DNA of 64,000 nucleotides from UBA6136 sp044351045 (lineage in GTDB: Bacteria > Pseudomonadota > Gammaproteobacteria > Methylococcales > Methylococcaceae), in assembly GCA_044351045.1 (NCBI GenBank), contig JBILGM010000008.1:11578-75577 (forward strand), read 5' to 3'. Of the stretch, positions 1 through 9,082 are shown piece by piece. Made by a program: the position numbers and the translations under genes. Each line of letters begins with the position of its first letter. Position 1 is the first letter of the stretch. Below the pieces are notes generated by a model that saw only the letters and a list, made by a program, of their open reading frames with translations, did not search any database and was not told the DNA's origin.

Positions 1-2191
1 GAATATTTTGCTGCGGGCGCTGTGCAGGTTCTCTGTTAACCGCATCATCATCGTCTGTGGTGTCCGCATCGGTTCTGACAAGGTCGATGTTCCTGACTGT
101 ATCAGTCTCGCTGATCTCGTAACTCAGCGAACTTGCTTCGCCGACAAGTGAGGGGGTTCCGGTATTGCTCCGCTCGGCCCCGCCCTCATTGCGGCGACCA
201 CGCCGCCGCCGATTGCTACGACGGCCGCCTTCACGAACACCTTGGCGCTCACCCTCCCGCACCTCATCGCTGGTTACCAGATCATCTCCCACTGGGTCGA
301 CTTTAGCTATCACTGTGTCGGTTTCTGTGGAGTGGGGTCGCTGGGTGCGATTTTCATTACGTCGCTGGCTGCGCCGATCTGAATCCGTTCGGCGCGAATT
401 GGGCTTGTCGCTGGAACCCGCTGCACGGTCTCTGCCGACGGCCTTCTCTGGACCCTCGGCCACCACCGGCTTGTCATCAGTTTTAGTACCAGTTAACAAA
501 GTCAGGAAGCGCTTTATGAGTCCGCCCTTTGTGGCAGTCTGAACTGGCGTTAAAGGCCCGCTCACATGGTGTGGAGGTGCCACCTGGTCCGGCATGAACT
601 CCTTGACGGCCGGCTCTGCCGGACCTGTCCTCAAATCGCGGGAGTAGCGGTCATTGACGGGCTGCTCTGCCTGGACAATCTGATAACTCGGCGTTTTCTC
701 GTCCTCATCGTCGGATTCCGCTGCACGGACTCGCTGGATTTCGTAAGACGGGGTTTCCAGTTGTTTGCTGGGGATAATCAGGACCGCTACATTGTGGCGC
801 TTCTCGATATCGTTGACTGTTGGACGTTTCTCGTTGAGCAAGTAAGTAGCGGAATCCACTGGCAGATAAGCGATGACCTTGCCGGTATTTTTCTTAATGC
901 ACTCTTCCTCGATGATGCGCAGCACTGAAAGTGCCAGAGACTCCACACTACGGATACTGCCTTGACCGCTGCAGCGGGGGCAGGTAAGCAGGCTGGATTC
1001 CCCCAGCGATGGTCGCAGACGTTGGCGCGACATTTCCAGCAGGCCGAAACGCGATATGCGACCGAGCTGTATGCGCGCACGATCCATGCGAACAGCATCA
1101 CGCAGGCGATTCTCGACGGCCCGTTGATTGCGCGAGGCCATCATGTCTATAAAGTCGATAACAAACAGACCGCCCAAGTCACGAAGACGGAGCTGGCGGG
1201 CGATTTCGTCGGCTGCCTCGAGGTTGGTGTTAAGTGCCGTTTCCTCGATGTCACCGCCCTTTGTGGCGCGGGCCGAGTTGATGTCGATCGCCGTTAGGGC
1301 TTCAGAATGATCGATGACAATGGCGCCACCCGAAGGCAATGGAACTTCGCGGCAATAGGCTAGCTCGATCTGGCTCTCGATCTGATAGCGATTGAAGAGC
1401 GGGACGTTGTCCTGATACTGTCTTGCCTTGTGAATGAACTGCGGCATGACCTGCTGCAGGAAGCTCTTGACCAGTTTGAACGTGCCCGGATGATCGATGA
1501 GGATTTCGTCGATGTCGCTGCGAAGATGATCGCGCAACGCACGAATGATGACGTTGCTTTCCTGAAAAACCAGCAACGGGGCAGCTTTCTCCTGGGCTGA
1601 CCGTTCAATGGCGTCCCACAGTTGCAGGAGGTAGTTCATATCCCACTGCAGTTCCTCGACCGATTTTCCGCCACCCGCCGTGCGAATGATCAGACCCATG
1701 CCCTCGGGTACTTGCAGTGCAGCCATCACCTCGCGCATGTCGGTGCGGGTATCACCCTCGATGCGGCGGGAAATGCCGCCAGCGCGCGGATTGTTGGGCA
1801 TCAGGACCAAATAGCTACCAGCCAGGCTGATATAGGTGGTCAGCGCGGCTCCCTTGGTGCCCCGCTCCTCCTTTTCGACCTGAATCAGCAGTTCTTGGCC
1901 CTCCTTCAGGTAATCCTTGATGTCACGGCGGCTTACCTCCTGGTCGGGCGGCAGGCCGAGATAAGCAGGCACGATTTCCTTGAAGGGCAGGAAGCCGTGT
2001 CGATCGGAGCCGAAGTTCACAAAGGCGGCCTCGAGGCTCGGTTCGACCCGGCTGATCACTCCTTTGTAAATATTCGCTTTTTTCTGTTCCCGAGAAGGAA
2101 CCTCGATATCAAAGTCGTAAAGCTTCTGGCCATCCACCAACGCAACGCGGAGTTCTTCCGGTTGCGTGGCATTGATTAACATTCTTTTCAT
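1..2191 (-). CDS. rne: Ribonuclease E, N-terminal 730 residues (3' end outside window)
   Basis: This is the endoribonuclease that starts mRNA decay and matures rRNA and tRNA, and in its family it scaffolds the degradosome at the inner membrane. Translation from the ATG at 2191 opens MKRMLINATQPEELRV. An S1-like RNA-binding segment follows, then the catalytic core with the ITAIDINSARATKGG region, and the zinc-link CPRCSGQG near 975-950. The downstream half is acidic and low-complexity, with an arginine-rich patch (RRSNRRRRGRR) near 232-190, typical of the RNA-binding C-terminal half. The reading frame runs off the left edge, so the terminus is missing. rraA, encoding a known inhibitor of RNase E, lies at 15347-15832. 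Confidence 0.96.
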   Translation of the reverse strand, partial: MKRMLINATQPEELRVALVDGQKLYDFDIEVPSREQKKANIYKGVISRVEPSLEAAFVNFGSDRHGFLPFKEIVPAYLGLPPDQEVSRRDIKDYLKEGQELLIQVEKEERGTKGAALTTYISLAGSYLVLMPNNPRAGGISRRIEGDTRTDMREVMAALQVPEGMGLIIRTAGGGKSVEELQWDMNYLLQLWDAIERSAQEKAAPLLVFQESNVIIRALRDHLRSDIDEILIDHPGTFKLVKSFLQQVMPQFIHKARQYQDNVPLFNRYQIESQIELAYCREVPLPSGGAIVIDHSEALTAIDINSARATKGGDIEETALNTNLEAADEIARQLRLRDLGGLFVIDFIDMMASRNQRAVENRLRDAVRMDRARIQLGRISRFGLLEMSRQRLRPSLGESSLLTCPRCSGQGSIRSVESLALSVLRIIEEECIKKNTGKVIAYLPVDSATYLLNEKRPTVNDIEKRHNVAVLIIPSKQLETPSYEIQRVRAAESDDEDEKTPSYQIVQAEQPVNDRYSRDLRTGPAEPAVKEFMPDQVAPPHHVSGPLTPVQTATKGGLIKRFLTLLTGTKTDDKPVVAEGPEKAVGRDRAAGSSDKPNSRRTDSDRRSQRRNENRTQRPHSTETDTVIAKVDPVGDDLVTSDEVREGERQGVREGGRRSNRRRRGRRNEGGAERSNTGTPSLVGEASSLSYEISETDTVRNIDLVRTDADTTDDDDAVNREPAQRPQQNI

Positions 2192-2683
2192 ACACTAATC
2201 CTTTAGCGTCCCGAGGCAACCGATCCGGCGGTCGCGCTTAGCCTACAAAATCCGGGTAGCGTCACCCATTCAGTTTGATGAGTGGATACACGAGTCACCA
2301 TTCGGGTCGCGTGTGCGTCGCTCGTCATGGGTCGAGCGGACAAAACCCCTTTGTTTTTACGATTCGCTCGCGCGGTTCGTGACGGGGCTTCCTCGTCGAT
2401 CCGAAACTTGGGGCGCGAGCGGAGCGGGATTCAAACAGTTACACAAAAGATCCGGACCCATGGATTATCCCTAGGGCCCGCTCCTGCGGCACATATTGGA
2501 ATTAGTGGGCGCGGGTTATCCTTGCCTGGCAGCTTCCGGCTCCATCCCGCTAGAGTGAGCTTCTGCTTTGGTTTTGTCTCTTTTTGCCGGGCCGGGGTCC
2601 TTGCGTTCAATAGAACGACGCCATAACCCACCACATGCAACTATAACAACGCTCAGTGAAATCATCAATTTAATCGGTGAAAC
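2192..2683. other. Long rne leader / divergent intergenic region
   Basis: About 500 bases separate rne from rluC. In Enterobacteriaceae the rne 5' leader is long and structured and mediates autoregulation. A comparable role is possible here, because 2290-2430 is rich in short GC inverted repeats, but I could not assign a specific hairpin. On the minus strand a 49-codon reading frame (2665 to 2516) begins MISLSVVIVACGG and continues with a charged tail. It could be a small membrane peptide, but it has no visible Shine-Dalgarno sequence. No other gene is evident. Confidence 0.4.
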
Positions 2684-2692
2684 TGCTATGAT
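2684..2692 (+). promoter_or_regulatory. Extended -10 promoter element for rluC
   Basis: The sequence TGCTATGAT fits an extended -10 box (TGn plus TATGAT). No convincing -35 box lies upstream. The start of transcription expected about seven bases after the box falls on or next to the rluC ATG at 2699, and no Shine-Dalgarno sequence precedes that ATG. A leaderless mRNA is therefore predicted. Confidence 0.45.
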
Positions 2693-2698
2693 GTTGGG

Positions 2699-3649
2699 AT
2701 GAATTCCAGCCCGATCAACGCATCCGTCCATTGGGTAGAAGTGCATGCGGAGCACGACGGCCAGCGCATCGATAACTTCCTCTTCACCCGCCTCAAGGGT
2801 GTTCCTAAAAGCCACGTTTATCGCATATTGCGGACCGGCGAGGTGCGTCGCAATGGTGGTCGGGTCAAAGCTCAGGATCGTCTGAATTCCGGTGATGTGG
2901 TTCGTCTTCCACCAATCCGTGTCGCTGAGCGTGAGAGTGTCGAACTTCCCCTCAATCACATCCGTGGACGCATTGAACCCCGCATTCTTTTCGAGGATGG
3001 TGATTTGCTGGTGCTCAACAAACCCTCCGGGATGGCGGTGCACGGCGGGAGTGGCCTCAGCTATGGCGTTATCGAGGCGCTGCGCGAGTTGCGCCCTGAG
3101 GCTCGTTCGCTCGAACTGGTGCACCGGCTGGACCGGGAAACCTCCGGCTGTCTCCTGATTGCCAAGAAGCGCGGCGCACTCAAGTCGCTGCATGAGCAAT
3201 TCCGCAATGACCACGTCAACAAGACATATATTGCCCTATTGGCGGGACAGTGGGCCAAATCCCGATTGATGATTGATGCACCACTCAAGAGGAATGTGCT
3301 GCAGAGCGGTGAGCGCATGGTGCGCGTGGCCCGTGATGGCAAGTCCGCCATGACCGAATTCAAGCGGCTTGCTCGTTTTGCCGAGGCGACCCTGGTCGAA
3401 GCCCGCCCTGTTACTGGGCGAACCCACCAGATACGAGTTCACGCGTTACACATGGGCCATGCGCTTGCCGGCGATGACCGTTACGGTGACGACGCGACCA
3501 ATCGCCGATTTCGGCACTCTGGGCTCAAGCGCCTGTTCCTGCACGCCGCACACACCACCTTTCGCCACCCTCGCACAGGGTTGACTCTGAAGGTCGAGGC
3601 ACCGCTAGACCACGAACTCAGCGACTTTCTCAAGGGTTTGCCAAAGTGA
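2699..3649 (+). CDS. rluC: 23S rRNA pseudouridine synthase RluC
   Basis: It isomerises uridines of 23S rRNA (955, 2504 and 2580 in E. coli) to pseudouridine. The 316-residue protein has an N-terminal S4 RNA-binding domain (roughly 20-75, IDNFLFTRL through VKAQDRLNSGDVV). The RluA-type catalytic domain follows, with the signature HRLDRETSG, in which D145 is the catalytic aspartate. The length is normal for RluC. The rne-rluC divergent arrangement is common in gammaproteobacteria and supports RluC over its paralogue RluD. The stop overlaps the next gene by four bases (GTGA). Confidence 0.93.
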   Translation: MNSSPINASVHWVEVHAEHDGQRIDNFLFTRLKGVPKSHVYRILRTGEVRRNGGRVKAQDRLNSGDVVRLPPIRVAERESVELPLNHIRGRIEPRILFEDGDLLVLNKPSGMAVHGGSGLSYGVIEALRELRPEARSLELVHRLDRETSGCLLIAKKRGALKSLHEQFRNDHVNKTYIALLAGQWAKSRLMIDAPLKRNVLQSGERMVRVARDGKSAMTEFKRLARFAEATLVEARPVTGRTHQIRVHALHMGHALAGDDRYGDDATNRRFRHSGLKRLFLHAAHTTFRHPRTGLTLKVEAPLDHELSDFLKGLPK

Positions 3650-4293
3650 AAGATCGCTACGAATTGGTTGTCTTTGATTGGGATGGCACGCTGTTCGATT
3701 CCATCGGCTGGATTGTTCGTTGCCTACAAATGGCGGCGGCGGAGAGTGGGCTGGTAGTGCCCACCGAGTCTCAGGCGCGATCCGTTATAGGGCTTAGTCT
3801 GCAACAGGCGATGGATGCGCTTTACCCGGGTGCCACGGGGCTGATCGCTCAGCAGTTGGTGAAGCACTATCGTGAGCATTACCACGAAGATGCGGGCCAT
3901 AGACTGGGCCTATTCGAGGGGGTCGAGTCTGTTCTCTATGAACTGCGCATTCGAGGGTACAAGCTGGCGGTGGCGACTGGCAAGGCGCGTTCCGGTCTGG
4001 ATCATGCTCTGAATGTCACCGGTCTCACCGAATTCTTTGACGCGACCCGCTGCGCCGATGAAACTGCCTCTAAGCCGCATCCCCTGATGGTGCACGAACT
4101 GCTCGACGAGTTGCGGGTTAACCATGCAAGCACCCTGCTGGTCGGGGATTCCCTGCATGATCTGCGAATGGCAGACAACGCCGGTGTCGACGTCGTAGCG
4201 GTCGCTTGCGGAGCCAATTCAAGGTCCGAATTGATGGCGCTAAATCCCCTGCTCTGTCTGGAAACCACCCCCGAGCTTCTCAACCATCTTTAA
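3646..4293 (+). CDS. HAD-family phosphatase (Gph-like)
   Basis: This 215-residue haloacid-dehalogenase hydrolase starts at a GTG that overlaps the rluC stop, so the two are probably translationally coupled. Motif I is FDWDGTLFDS with the nucleophile D11 and acid/base D13. Motif II/III is seen in VATGKARSGL, and motif IV is LLVGDSLHDLRMADNAGV. A helical cap domain occupies roughly residues 17-90, the subfamily IA layout of phosphoglycolate phosphatase. In other gammaproteobacteria a HAD gene also sits directly after rluC. The substrate cannot be told from the sequence. Confidence 0.9.
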   Translation: MKDRYELVVFDWDGTLFDSIGWIVRCLQMAAAESGLVVPTESQARSVIGLSLQQAMDALYPGATGLIAQQLVKHYREHYHEDAGHRLGLFEGVESVLYELRIRGYKLAVATGKARSGLDHALNVTGLTEFFDATRCADETASKPHPLMVHELLDELRVNHASTLLVGDSLHDLRMADNAGVDVVAVACGANSRSELMALNPLLCLETTPELLNHL

Positions 4294-4305
4294 CGTGGAA
4301 CACCG

Positions 4306-5283
4306 ATGACCGAAGAATCAACAGAGTCAACTCAAGCCACCCCGGACACTCAGTGGGAACGTCAGGCCCTGGAAAAAGTCCTGCTCGCCTCCGTGGAGGA
4401 GCAACGCCGAAGCCGGCGCTGGGGCATCTTCTTCAAATCGCTGGTGGCTCTGTACCTCGGGGGCGCCCTATGGATGGCCTACAAGCCATGGAGCGGATCA
4501 ACTTCCGGCAAGGAAGGGGATGGTCATACTGCCGTCATCGACGTGGCCGGCGTCATTGCGCCCGGTCAGCCTGCCAGTGCGGACAATATCATCGAAGGTC
4601 TGCGCGATGCGGTGGAAGATAAGCACACCAAGGGCATTATCCTGCGGGTGAACAGCCCGGGCGGGAGCCCCGTCCAGTCCGCTTATGTCTACGACGAAAT
4701 CCGGCGGCTGAAAAAATTAAAGCCGGATTTGCCCATACACGCGGTGGTAGCGGATATGTGCGCTTCTGGCGGCTATTACATCGCCTCGGCCGCCGACAAG
4801 ATTTATGTCAATAGCGCTAGTGTCGTCGGCTCCATTGGCGTCATCATGGGCAGCTTCGGCTTCGTCGATACCATGAAGAAATTCGGTGTCGAGCGCCGCA
4901 TCATGACCGCCGGCGAGCACAAGGCGCTCATGGATCCATTCGCGCCCGTTGATCCGGTGGCGAAGCAGCACATGCAGGGCGTGCTGGGTCAGGTTCACCA
5001 GCAGTTCATCGATGCGGTCAAGCAGGGCAGGGGAGCCCGCCTCAAGGAAACTCCGGACATGTTCTCCGGCCTCATCTGGACTGGGGCCGAAGGAATCAAG
5101 CTTGGCCTGGCCGATGAGCTGGGTGACGTCCGTCATGTAGCGGAAGATGTTATAGGCGCCAAGAAGTTGGTTGATTTCAATCCCGAAGAAAACCTTCTGG
5201 ACCGGATGTCACGCCGTTTTGGGGCGTCGGTGGGGCATGTGCTGCTGGAATCCGCCAACGGACTGTCTGATATCCCCCGTTAA
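4306..5283 (+). CDS. sppA: Signal peptide peptidase SppA (short S49 type)
   Basis: It is a membrane-bound serine protease that degrades signal peptides left in the inner membrane. The 325-residue protein carries one N-terminal transmembrane segment (about 42-60) and a single S49 domain. This is the 36K form, rather than the duplicated 67K enzyme of E. coli. The catalytic serine is S154 in MCASGGYYIA, and the general-base lysine is K206 in AGEHKALMDPF. It follows the HAD gene by twelve bases and continues the rluC operon. Confidence 0.93.
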   Translation: MTEESTESTQATPDTQWERQALEKVLLASVEEQRRSRRWGIFFKSLVALYLGGALWMAYKPWSGSTSGKEGDGHTAVIDVAGVIAPGQPASADNIIEGLRDAVEDKHTKGIILRVNSPGGSPVQSAYVYDEIRRLKKLKPDLPIHAVVADMCASGGYYIASAADKIYVNSASVVGSIGVIMGSFGFVDTMKKFGVERRIMTAGEHKALMDPFAPVDPVAKQHMQGVLGQVHQQFIDAVKQGRGARLKETPDMFSGLIWTGAEGIKLGLADELGDVRHVAEDVIGAKKLVDFNPEENLLDRMSRRFGASVGHVLLESANGLSDIPR

Positions 5284-5296
5284 GGTCGATGCGGCC

Positions 5297-5893
5297 ATGA
5301 GCAAGGATTTTGAAGTGATTGAAGAATCCACGATTTACCGGGGATTCTTCAATCTGAGCCAGTTTCGCCTGCGACATACCCTGTATGGCGGGGGGTGGAG
5401 TAGGCCACTGGTTCGTGAGCTTTTTCATCGCGGTCGATGTGTGGCGGTGATTCCCTATGATCCTGCAACGGACCGCGTGGTCTTGATTGAACAGTTCCGT
5501 ATCGGCGCCTTGGGTAACAAGGCGGTGCCCTGGTTGGTAGAGATTGTGGCCGGCGCCATCGAGCCGGGCGAAAGCCCCGAGGCCGTGGCGCGGCGGGAGT
5601 CGATGGAAGAGGCCGGCTGCCAGTTGGGGGAGTTGATCTCGATTGGTGAGTTCTACACCACTCCTGGCGCGTGCTCGGAGAAAGTCAGCGTCTTTTGTGG
5701 CCTGGTCAAAGGTGACGTCAAAGAGGGTGTCTATGGGTTGATCGAGGAAGACGAGGACATTCGTGTTTTTGTGGTGAGCCTTGATGAGGCATTGGCCTGG
5801 CTGGGTAGTGGTTTCATTGATTCCGCGATTCCCGCTTTAGCCCTGCAATGGTTGGCACTTAATCGCGAGGCTCTCAGAGCCGCTCAAGCCTGA
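5297..5893 (+). CDS. nudF: ADP-ribose pyrophosphatase (Nudix), NudF type
   Basis: It is predicted to hydrolyse ADP-ribose to AMP and ribose 5-phosphate. The 198-residue protein contains the Nudix box GAIEPGESPEAVARRESMEE with the expected GX5EX7REUXEEXGU spacing. A proline follows further downstream in FYTTPGACSEKV, the feature that separates ADP-ribose pyrophosphatases from other Nudix enzymes. The frame is open upstream into sppA. The ATG at 5297 is chosen because MSKDFEVIEESTIYRGFF matches the usual NudF beginning. It lies 13 bases after sppA, as the last gene of the rluC operon. Confidence 0.9.
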   Translation: MSKDFEVIEESTIYRGFFNLSQFRLRHTLYGGGWSRPLVRELFHRGRCVAVIPYDPATDRVVLIEQFRIGALGNKAVPWLVEIVAGAIEPGESPEAVARRESMEEAGCQLGELISIGEFYTTPGACSEKVSVFCGLVKGDVKEGVYGLIEEDEDIRVFVVSLDEALAWLGSGFIDSAIPALALQWLALNREALRAAQA

Positions 5894-5948
5894 TTCTTCG
5901 CGTGAAAGCCTGTTGGGGTTAAAGCGCCCAGTCCTTCCCGGCGGTTGT

Positions 5949-7916
5949 TCAACGTGGCCGAGTTCGAAAAAATTGCAGCGGCTGCTCGGCGACTTCGTTC
6001 AGAATGTTCCGCTTGATCTTGCCCATCACATGCATTTCGCAAGGTTTGCAGTCGAACAGCAGGGTCAGCTTTTCCTTGCCGTTGACCAGTTGCAGCGGCT
6101 CAGCCTTTACCGTGCCCTGAACGCCAGCCACCCCCTTGGTTTGCTTAGGGCAGAGCGACAGGGAGTAGCGCACGCAGTGTTTGGTGATCATCAGGCTGAC
6201 TTCACCGAGAGTCTCGTGGCTCTCATAGGCGGCTTCGACCACCTTGACGCCATGTTTCAAATAGAAGCGTTGGGCCTCGTGGTTGAATACGTTGGCGAGA
6301 TAGGTGAGGCTATCTTCCGGGTAGTTAGCGGAAGGCTCCACAGGAAGTGTGCGGGGCAAACGCTGCCAGGCATCGGTGCGGGCTTGCTCCAGGGCGACGA
6401 TACCGTCCCGACGTAATGCGTTCAGCAGCGAGGCAGGCCAGAAACCCGGCCGGTCCTGCTCTAGCGATTGCACCGTGATCGTCCTGACCTCAAACAAGGT
6501 ATTACCCAACTTGACCAGAGCCTCTCTGATCGCGGATTCGGCTCGAACCATGTCCCGAGCAGGCTGGTATTCATGCGTGTGGTCGACATGGGCTGCATGA
6601 CCGTCCTCATCTTTCATGTGCAAGGCTAGCCCGGTCGGCGTTTCAACCAGCGTCATATCGACGGCAATGCGCCGTTCCGCCGTCCGGTCGCTTTCCATTA
6701 GCCGCTCCCAGGCCATGTCTCGGCTGCGAGTGAGTTCGACGCCTTTCCGTAAATCCCTGAACGTGGTCATTGGCTCATTGGGGAAGGCCCGCCAGCCTGC
6801 TCCTCCCAGTGATTCGGCCACATTGACGCGAAAACCCTGCAAGGTCTTTTGCAAGTCGAAGTAGGTGACAGTGTCACCGTTGTTGAGCGGGGTGACACCG
6901 TCATGTAACTCCAGATCGAAATGATCGCCAGCAGTTTTGGTGACGGTGCCCAGTGGCAGGCCGGCATGTTGCGGCGTGTCAAAAGCACCGATGTCTGCCT
7001 GGCGACCATGAACAAAATAATCGGTGCTGCCCCTGTTGTAGCTGCGTTCCGGATTCGGATTGAAGAAAAGCCGCGTGGTGCCGCTGGAGGCTCGACTCAG
7101 ATCGCTGCGATCGTCCAGTAACTGATCAAGCAAGCGACGATAGTGGCTAGTGGTGTTCTTGACATAGGCGAGATCCTTGTAGCGGCCCTCGATCTTGAAG
7201 CTACGCACCCCGGCATCCATGAGAGCGAGAAGATTGGCGCTTTGGTCGTTGTCCTTGACCGACAGGACATGCTTCTGGTGCGCGATGATGCGGCCCCGGC
7301 CGTCCAATACTTGGTAGGGCAGGCGGCAGGCTTGCGAGCAATCGCCCCGGTTGGCGCTGCGGCCGGTTTGCGCATGACTGATATAGCATTGCCCGCTATA
7401 GGCCACGCACAGCGCACCGTGAATGAAGTATTCCAGGACGGCGCGATCCAATTGCTCGGCCACGGACTGGATCTGTTGCAGCGTCAGCTCACGGGCGACC
7501 ACGATCTGTGAAAAGCCCACATCCTGAAGAAATCGCGCCTTCTCCGGCGTGCGTGTATCGCATTGGGTGCTGGCATGCAACTGGATGGGGGGCAGGTCCA
7601 GCATCAGCAGCCCCATGTCCTGAATGATCAATGCATCGGCACCGGCCTCGCAGACCTGCCAGGCGAGTTGACGTGCACTTTCCAATTCATCATCGCGAAG
7701 GATGGTGTTGAGTGTGACAAACACGCGGGCGTTATAGCGATGCGCGTGCCGTGTCAGTCTCTCGATGTCGGCAACGTTGTTCCCGGCATTATGTCGGGCA
7801 CCATAGTCGGGCCCGCCGATATAAATGGCATCGGCGCCATGATTGATGGCGGAAATGCCGATATCGGCGTTTTTGGCCGGCGCTAGGAGTTCAACGTGTT
7901 GGTAGGAGGCACTCAT
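5949..7916 (-). CDS. rlhA: 23S rRNA 5-hydroxycytidine synthase RlhA (peptidase U32 family)
   Basis: It is needed for hydroxylation of C2501 of 23S rRNA in E. coli, where it uses prephenate. At 655 residues it matches the long RlhA form rather than the shorter TrhP. The U32 core starts at once (VELLAPAKNADIGISAINHG). The family signature is seen in EYFIHGALCVAYSGQCYISH with the cysteines of GDCSQACRLPY, which probably bind an iron-sulfur cluster. A collagenase-like C-terminal extension follows. Its paralogue TrhP is encoded at 15898-17244. It is convergent with nudF. Confidence 0.9.
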   Translation of the reverse strand: MSASYQHVELLAPAKNADIGISAINHGADAIYIGGPDYGARHNAGNNVADIERLTRHAHRYNARVFVTLNTILRDDELESARQLAWQVCEAGADALIIQDMGLLMLDLPPIQLHASTQCDTRTPEKARFLQDVGFSQIVVARELTLQQIQSVAEQLDRAVLEYFIHGALCVAYSGQCYISHAQTGRSANRGDCSQACRLPYQVLDGRGRIIAHQKHVLSVKDNDQSANLLALMDAGVRSFKIEGRYKDLAYVKNTTSHYRRLLDQLLDDRSDLSRASSGTTRLFFNPNPERSYNRGSTDYFVHGRQADIGAFDTPQHAGLPLGTVTKTAGDHFDLELHDGVTPLNNGDTVTYFDLQKTLQGFRVNVAESLGGAGWRAFPNEPMTTFRDLRKGVELTRSRDMAWERLMESDRTAERRIAVDMTLVETPTGLALHMKDEDGHAAHVDHTHEYQPARDMVRAESAIREALVKLGNTLFEVRTITVQSLEQDRPGFWPASLLNALRRDGIVALEQARTDAWQRLPRTLPVEPSANYPEDSLTYLANVFNHEAQRFYLKHGVKVVEAAYESHETLGEVSLMITKHCVRYSLSLCPKQTKGVAGVQGTVKAEPLQLVNGKEKLTLLFDCKPCEMHVMGKIKRNILNEVAEQPLQFFRTRPR

Positions 7917-8053
7917 GGATGAATGGCTTGGGAAAAAGTAGGGGGTAAGTGGTCAGTTTTGAATCGGGGGTTTCTTTGGTGTCGTCAGGAGGACGGCAAC
8001 TTAAAGGTGGTGGGATCAACCATTTCGTGATGTCTTTTCGGCAGTGGGAGAGA

Positions 8054-9082
8054 TCAACCCTTCAGCCATTCCCGCCAGGCCGCATGACCTATGGCGAGGA
8101 CCACAGGGCCGACGAACAGGCCGAGAAACCCGAAGCTGATGAGCCCGCCGACAATGCCGAGCATAACCAAAGCGAATGGAATGCGGGTGGCTTGACTGAT
8201 CACGAGTGGACGCACCAGATTGTCCACCCAGCTCACGACCAGCAAGCCCCAGATTAACAATGCTATGGATCGCCAGGTTTCTCCCTGGGCAAACAGCCAG
8301 AGGCAACCGAGTACCCAGACGGTGACGGCACCAAAAGGAATCAGCGCCATAATGATCGTGGTGAGGGTCAGCAGCGCGGGGCCCGGCATGCCGACGCCCC
8401 AATAGCCGATGCCAGCTATGCTGCCCTGGGCAATGGCGGTCAGAACGATGCCATACAGGACGCCCCTGGATGTGTTAACGGCTATATCGAGGTAATTGTC
8501 GGCCCTTTCACCAATGGCTCGTTTAAAGCCATACCGTACCTCGGCGGTCAGTGTTTCGCCATCACGATAAAGGAAAAACATCAGAAACAGCGTCAGCACC
8601 CATTGCCCGGCGATCAGGCCGACATCGCCCGCAACCATCAGCAGCCGCCGAGACCATCCTCTTAGTCGCGGGATCAGTTGCTGTTTGGCCAGGTTATTCA
8701 AGTCATCCCATTGTGAAACCCAGTGACTGAGTTCATCGCCGATCGTGGGGATGTGTTTGAGTCGATTTTCCAGTGCCGAGCGTTGCTCCAGCCACCCCGG
8801 TAGATGCTGAATGAATTCGCTGAATTCGTGTTGCAGAACGGTGGTCAGACCGATGAGGGGCGCGATGATCGCAATGCTTAGCAGCCCAACCATCAGGCTG
8901 GCGGCGAGTCCGCCGCGGCCGCCCATTGCAAGTTTTGTGCGGCGATACAGCGGCCAGCCGGTATAGGCGAGAATGATGGCCCACAGAATCGGTTCGAGCA
9001 GGTGACCGAGGATGTGATAAACCAGCAGGGCCAGTCCGGCCAGAAACAGTAGCAGCGGCAGTTGCCGATGAGATGGATTCAT
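8054..9082 (-). CDS. AI-2E/PerM family transporter (first copy)
   Basis: A polytopic inner-membrane protein of 342 residues with about eight hydrophobic segments. The frame is open much further upstream into apaH. The ATG at 9082 (MNPSHRQLPLLLFLAGLALL) is chosen because it overlaps the apaH stop by four bases and begins directly with a membrane segment. Conserved family features include the late GLISFGFLGLFVGPVVLAIG stretch. Members have been linked to autoinducer-2 export or sodium/proton antiport, so the substrate is unknown. A second member lies at 49649-50710. Confidence 0.85.
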   Translation of the reverse strand: MNPSHRQLPLLLFLAGLALLVYHILGHLLEPILWAIILAYTGWPLYRRTKLAMGGRGGLAASLMVGLLSIAIIAPLIGLTTVLQHEFSEFIQHLPGWLEQRSALENRLKHIPTIGDELSHWVSQWDDLNNLAKQQLIPRLRGWSRRLLMVAGDVGLIAGQWVLTLFLMFFLYRDGETLTAEVRYGFKRAIGERADNYLDIAVNTSRGVLYGIVLTAIAQGSIAGIGYWGVGMPGPALLTLTTIIMALIPFGAVTVWVLGCLWLFAQGETWRSIALLIWGLLVVSWVDNLVRPLVISQATRIPFALVMLGIVGGLISFGFLGLFVGPVVLAIGHAAWREWLKG

